From assembly GCA_033980235.1 (NCBI GenBank), contig CM067080.1, forward strand, positions 2,899,501 through 2,963,500: a DNA stretch of 64,000 nucleotides, read 5' to 3'. The notes below the pieces were generated by a model. The model did not search any database. It worked only from the letters and a program-made list of their open reading frames with translations, and was not told the DNA's origin. This DNA is from Diadema setosum (Eukaryota; Echinodermata; Echinoidea; Diadematoida; Diadematidae). Of the stretch, positions 59,516 through 64,000 are shown one piece after another (the stretch's first letter is position 1; each line of letters starts with the position of its first letter). A program made the position numbers and the translations under genes.

Positions 59516-59693
59516 ATGGGGAATAAACACTCCTGTAACTGTTTGAGGACCTGCCACAAGAACCCCTCCAGGCGGCCGGGAAGGGTGCCACCACAAGACG
59601 TTGAGCGCTACGAGCCAGCCAACGAAGAACCGGACCAAGATGAGCGGGTGAATAACCTGCAACACATCAGTGACAGGGAAAAGGGTATTGAAG
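59516..59693 (+). CDS. CCNY: Cyclin Y, first coding exon
   Basis: 59 codons plus one base, then donor GTAAAA (59694). Cyclin Y is a membrane-anchored cyclin that binds CDK14/CDK16 family kinases and supports LRP6 phosphorylation in Wnt signalling. Seen here: MGNKHSCNC at the start, where Gly2 is a myristoylation site and nearby Cys residues could be palmitoylated, as in the MGNTTSCC start of human CCNY. Later, NNLQHISDRE matches the CNLQHISDRE of human CCNY and HHLQHISDRE of CCNYL1. The middle is a low-conservation, charged linker. The phase-1 end would make the next codon GNN, compatible with the acidic residue expected after ISDREKGIE. The cyclin box and remaining exons are not in the window. 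Confidence 0.85.
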
Positions 59694-59879
59694 GTAAAAC
59701 ATTCTTCCAGACTTTCTCCGTTTTGCACACATCCTACAAATTGCACTTTGTTTCCAAGTAGGGATTTATGGTACATGGTACACTGGGAGTGTGCCCTGAT
59801 TGTGGCAGATACAGTATATACCAAAATAAACTTTGCGTTAAATTTACGTGTAACGCAAGCGCCGATCGGTACTGCGTTA

Positions 59880-59975
59880 ATCTTTCTGCGTTACAAAATT
59901 AACGATCACCGTGCGTGAATGATCGTTACAGATCGTTACTGTGCGTGAATGATCGTTACAGATCGTTACTGTGCG
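59880..59975 (+). repeat. Short tandem duplication (GATCGTTACAGATCGTTACT)
   Basis: A ~31-base unit, CTGTGCGTGAATGATCG plus TTACAGATCGTTA, occurs twice with a partial third. It lies inside a segment rich in TGCGTTA words (59836-60000), 150 bases after the CCNY exon. Confidence 0.8.
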
Positions 59976-59999
59976 TTAATTTTTAGATCTTGCGTTAGC

Positions 60000-62010
60000 G
60001 GACTTGTCATGTGGACCGGCAAGAAATCTCGGAAATTGCGAGACTCGGAGATGCCTCAGTTGAGTAACTGTCGTTCTTAATATTTACTACGGACAATTTC
60101 CTGCCGGCGGAGGGCATTAGCGATATCAAATACCGAAAAGATTTTGTAGTTTAGCAGAACTCCCCTGGCAATGTCGTATTGTCATGGTCGTCAAATGTGT
60201 ACTCATAATATGGGCGCAGTCAATCTCAATGGAATCGGGCAAGCAAAAATTTCCCCACAGCCAACATTTTCCATCGAACATTGAACCCATGAAATCACGC
60301 ATACGCAAGCCTAAAACTAATGCCGACTGTCTAACGTTAGCGATGTCACGATTTCAACAACTGTCAGACACTTACTCAATTCAGGAAGGTGCAAAAGTCC
60401 ATTTATATTCCAATACACAACATGTGTCGAATAACTGCCGAATAACTGGTGGTAGTGTGTGGTGACAAAGCCGAGTATTTCGGCAGTAAAAGTAGCTGCA
60501 GCAGCAGAAGAAAATGTCTACCACTTTCTGCTCGCATTATTACACTGCCAGCAGGTGAGTCAAGTGATAGGCACGTGCACACGCTTCACATGAAAGTTTA
60601 CCCAGAAACATGAAAAGTCCCACGATGCCAAGGTGCCAGAGTGGGGAATGGGGAGGGATGGAGAGAGAGAGAGACCAATCAACAGAAGAAACCGCGCGTA
60701 CTGGCGCATTCTCGGAGGTCATGAACAGTCTGGGGTCTTGGGAATGAACAGAGAAGGAATGTTTGATTATAAAAGATAGCTCAAGTCGAAGACCCAGGAT
60801 CACATTTTTTTTTTTTTCCTTCACGTTTAGAAATGGTTGCACTCCTTAAAAAACTCTCCTGCGATTTTTGTTAACTTAATGTAGCCGTTTAAAACGTCAA
60901 ACTTACCATGAAAGTGTTCCTACGTGTAATACAATAGTTAATAATATACCTATTGCTTTAATCATATCTGTAAAACACAAATTAATTGACTACCGATGAC
61001 AATAAAAAATACTTGTATTTGTTTTGTGCGGAGATTTTTTTGTCTTTATCCTGACTAGTTCATATGAAATTTCTAATGTTTTTACGGCAGCATCAACAGC
61101 CTAAAATAAATTACTGAGAGATTTATACACTATGAAATTTTTGGCAACCATCCATTTAAACTTCAGGCATGAAAAGCTCCTGATATTCAGCAAAAACAAC
61201 TCAACAGATCAGAGACAAAGTTCCTTAAAATTTTGAGAAGTAGCACGCAGATTTGCTGGGCGTGGTAGGGTCCATGCTTTGAGATTGTCACAATCGTGTT
61301 GTCACAAGGGAGGTGGAGTGTCTCTCTTCCACCTCCTTGTCACGGAGTATCGGGAAGTTCTCACAAACTCCAGGATCAGGGAGGCGGGAAGAGTCTCTTC
61401 CCACCTCCCCTGTTGCTCCCCAACGTGCATCGTGAGTGCGTGGCGTCTCTTGTCACCCACCGTCAGTACCCGAGGCTGCTTTGTATTTGTCTTGTAATAT
61501 TGATTCATTTCTTGTCATGACATGAGTGTAGTAATCGTTTTGCATGGCTATGTAAAAAATTGTGATACAACGTGTACTCAACTCGTCTTTGTGATTTTTT
61601 TCTTTCAGTCCAAAAGGAAGACAAAATAGTATCATGACGTTTGCAATTATTCGAAAGGTCTGCTTTTGATAACTCACAGACTACAGTAATCACCCTTGTT
61701 TTTCCCGTTCCCAGGCCCTCCATACTGAGCATGCAATCCACACGCGCGCGCAAATTCCTTTGCCATGTGGTTTTACCAGCCAGCTGTCGGAATGTGCTTT
61801 GAAGTTACATTTCAGCCTGGCCTGGCTGGCATGAATGGGTGTCGAGTTTCAATCAATACCTACTGTTGTTTTATTCTTGTATTTGAACATGTCGTTTCAC
61901 CTGACAACACACGGAGATCAGGAAGGTGTAGGGCTAGGGAAGAGGTTTTTGTTGTGTGTTGCAACCTAATCCGGGCAATTAACCCCAGAGGGCAATTACC
62001 CCCCTCCCCG
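60000..62010. other. CCNY intron 1, no exon recognised
   Basis: No sequence resembling the conserved CCNY exon 2 (ASTIFLSKSQTD) was found. A purine/pyrimidine-rich patch with GGGAGGTGGAGTG and CTTCCACCTCC inverted lies at ~61303-61345. Confidence 0.45.
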
Positions 62011-62130
62011 CTAAATACTGGTTAATGGTAAGGTTAGAGTAAAGATCAGGGTTAGGTTTAGGGTGATGAGTTTGGGTTATGGTTAGGATTAGGGCCAGGG
62101 GAAGGGTCCGGGGTAATTGCCCAGGAAGAA
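61970..62130 (+). repeat. Degenerate TTAGGG-like tract with inverted ends
   Basis: AGGGTTAGGTTTAGGGTGAT and GGTTATGGTTAGGATTAGGG resemble irregular telomere units. They are flanked by CCGGGCAATTAACCCC and GGGGTAATTGCCCAGG in inverted orientation, which suggests a mobile element rather than a telomere relic. Confidence 0.65.
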
Positions 62131-63094
62131 AAGAGGGACGCGCTTTTGTTCTTGGTCAAATCGATTTTCCTAGGTGATGCTGTGGAGCTAGAAAGGAACA
62201 AAAAAGGCAATTATGATGTCTGACGTACTTCCGTGACGTCTTATTTTTCTTGCACTCTGTAATTTCCTATTGTTTGGCGTTATCAATGTCGTTAATTGTT
62301 GTATAGTTACCCTCTTTCGCATTTGAAACAAATAGAACATTCATACGCATTAGGATCACACTCGAAAAGCTATACTGGTGTATAGTTTGAACGCAGCAAA
62401 ATGAAATAACGAATATCCCGCAGATTTTCCAAAATTATGCGTCATGTGGGTCCATTCATTTTCTTCTTTTTTTCATTTGTCTTCTTGTCGATGTGGGGGG
62501 GGGGGTAGATTCAGGATATACTTTTCCTTTTTCCCTTTCGGCCCGGTGCGATTACTCCTGGTGCTGACATTCTTTCTGTTCGTCTTCCGATTATACTGTT
62601 GTTGTAAATAAATGCGAATGGAGCCCCAGCTGTATCGCAAAAAAAAAAAAAGAAAAAAAAAAAAAGGTCTATCTAAAGTTGACCTTCAAATACAAGTAAA
62701 ATCTGAATCACTTAGCCGTGGTACGGGTTCGCGGTTTCAATCCCCTCGAAGCCCGATATTTGCCTTTCAGCATGACACTTTATCCACAAAAGGCCAGGGC
62801 TCCACACTAACTTTTATTTTGGTGGCCCGAAAAGAAAAACAAACAAGCAAAACTATCGGTCCTAGTAAACATAGAAAAATAAATATCAAGTATTACTGAA
62901 GTGATACAGGTACATTTATTTGTACCCACGTCTAAAATAAATGAATAGAAAATTTAATCGTCTTATACCGTTATTCTGAGTTCTAAGATTTCGCAAATAG
63001 GCTTATAGATTATTAATATTATGAAAGTTGATGCCTATTAGAGTGGTCAAAATTTACGTTTGAAATGAGAAAGTGGGAGCATTTGCAGACATTG

Positions 63095-64000
63095 TAAACA
63101 TCCGACATTTGTTTTAGCATCGTATAAAGAGCAAAAAATTACCGTTATATATTTCTGATGGAAATTCAAGCAATCATCCAACATTTACAAGTATTTTAAC
63201 ACCTTCCGGAGCCGAATGTTACCGTTAATCATTTTCAAATGTAAAGCAAAGCAACCGACATTCATTCTAGGTGCTTACGGACCTGAATATCATCCTTATT
63301 CATTTCCGAACGTGAAAACAAACATCCGCTTTTTATTTTATCATCTAACTGAGCCGATTGATACCTTTAATCATTTCCAAATGTAGAAGCAACAATCTGT
63401 TACTTATTTTAGCATCGAACGGAGCAGAATATTACCGTTATTCATCTCCAAATTCAAAAGCAAACACCCGACATTTATTTTACGATCGAAGGAGCCGAAT
63501 GTTACTGCTGTCCACTTCCGAAAGTGAAATTAATCATCTGACATAATTATTTCAGCATCGTACGGAGCCGAATGTTATACTGTTTTTCACATTCAAACGT
63601 CAAGGCAGACATCCGACATTTACTTTACCATCATACGCAACTGAATTTTATTGTTATTCATTTCGAAATGTTAAATAGCAAATGTCTGATATTTATTTTA
63701 GCATCTTAATTATGGAGCAGAATGTTACTGCTTTTCACTTCCGAAATTTCAAGCAATCATCTGACGTATTTATTTTGGCATCTTCCGAAGCCGAATGTTA
63801 TTGAGCACTATTTACTTTCGAACGTAAAAGCGAACATTCGGCATTTCATCGTCGTACGGAGCTGAATATCATTGTTATTCATTTTCGAACGTCAAAGGGA
63901 TCATTCGACATATATTTTAGCATCTTCCGGAGCTGAATGTTATTGCCATTTACTTTCGAACGTAAAAGCGAACATCCAGCAATTACAACGTATTTCATCA
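63095..64000 (+). repeat. Degenerate ~72-bp tandem array running off the window
   Basis: At least twelve diverged units, each with CATCCGACATTTATTTTAGC-like text followed by GGAGCCGAATGTTACYG and TTCATTTCCGAACGT. Unit starts fall near 63099, 63174, 63250, 63325, 63467, 63610, 63758 and 63903. It continues past 64000. No coding potential. Confidence 0.88.

Noticed and set aside
61279..61520. GC-richer frames after the CCNY exon considered as CCNY exon 2
   Set aside because: The translation shows none of the conserved ASTIFLSKSQTD or cyclin-box residues, and the stretch has internal inverted GGAGGTGG/CCACCTCC words.

Overview
The window is eukaryotic, AT-rich and intron- and repeat-dense. It reads like a marine invertebrate deuterostome, most likely an echinoderm of sea-urchin type. 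That assignment is inference from the gene set and from the style of the repeats (many TTAA-bounded palindromic elements, 'seafood-type' dispersed repeats, abundant TGTACATG-like words); no species can be fixed from sequence alone.

Three protein-coding loci can be supported. (1) Positions 2155-23647 (+) hold the last eleven coding exons (377 codons plus stop) of a membrane front-end fatty acid desaturase of the FADS1/FADS2 family. All three histidine boxes are present (HDFGH, HYQHH, QIEHH), every exon junction keeps frame, and the N-terminal cytochrome b5 exon(s) lie upstream of the window. (2) Positions 44803-46869 (-) hold a 688-residue C2H2 zinc-finger protein in one coding exon, with five or six N-terminal fingers and a C-terminal finger pair of the Ikaros/Hunchback dimerisation type. 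Its 5' UTR is split by an intron, and the CpG-richer region around 50.0-51.4 kb is the likely promoter. (3) Positions 59516-59693 (+) hold the first coding exon of cyclin Y (CCNY), recognised by its MGN myristoylation start and the LQHISDRE motif; the rest lies beyond the window. The three genes have unrelated functions (lipid desaturation, transcription control, CDK14/16-type kinase activation) and are not obviously a functional cluster.

Most of the remaining DNA is dispersed repeats. At least five families end in TTAA (piggyBac/Kolobok-style target), including a 780-bp near-perfect palindrome built from two head-to-head copies (34086-34865) and a 3.15-kb element (27501-30654) with 15-bp terminal inverted repeats and an internal ~214-bp tandem array. 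Two elements look pogo/Tigger-like (TA flanks, CAG...CTG ends), one has a TTAC duplication (46934-47738), one an AAATAA duplication (54370-55226), and one a CCATTAG duplication (38525-38817). A foldback element encloses a 73-nt tRNA-like cloverleaf (36814-37123). A degraded non-LTR retrotransposon tail lies in a desaturase intron, and a ~72-bp satellite-like array runs off the right end.

The most unusual gene-linked signal is a 65-bp tandem triplication of the 3' splice site and first ~35 bases of desaturase exon G (18824-19016). It creates three consecutive acceptors of which only the last keeps the reading frame.
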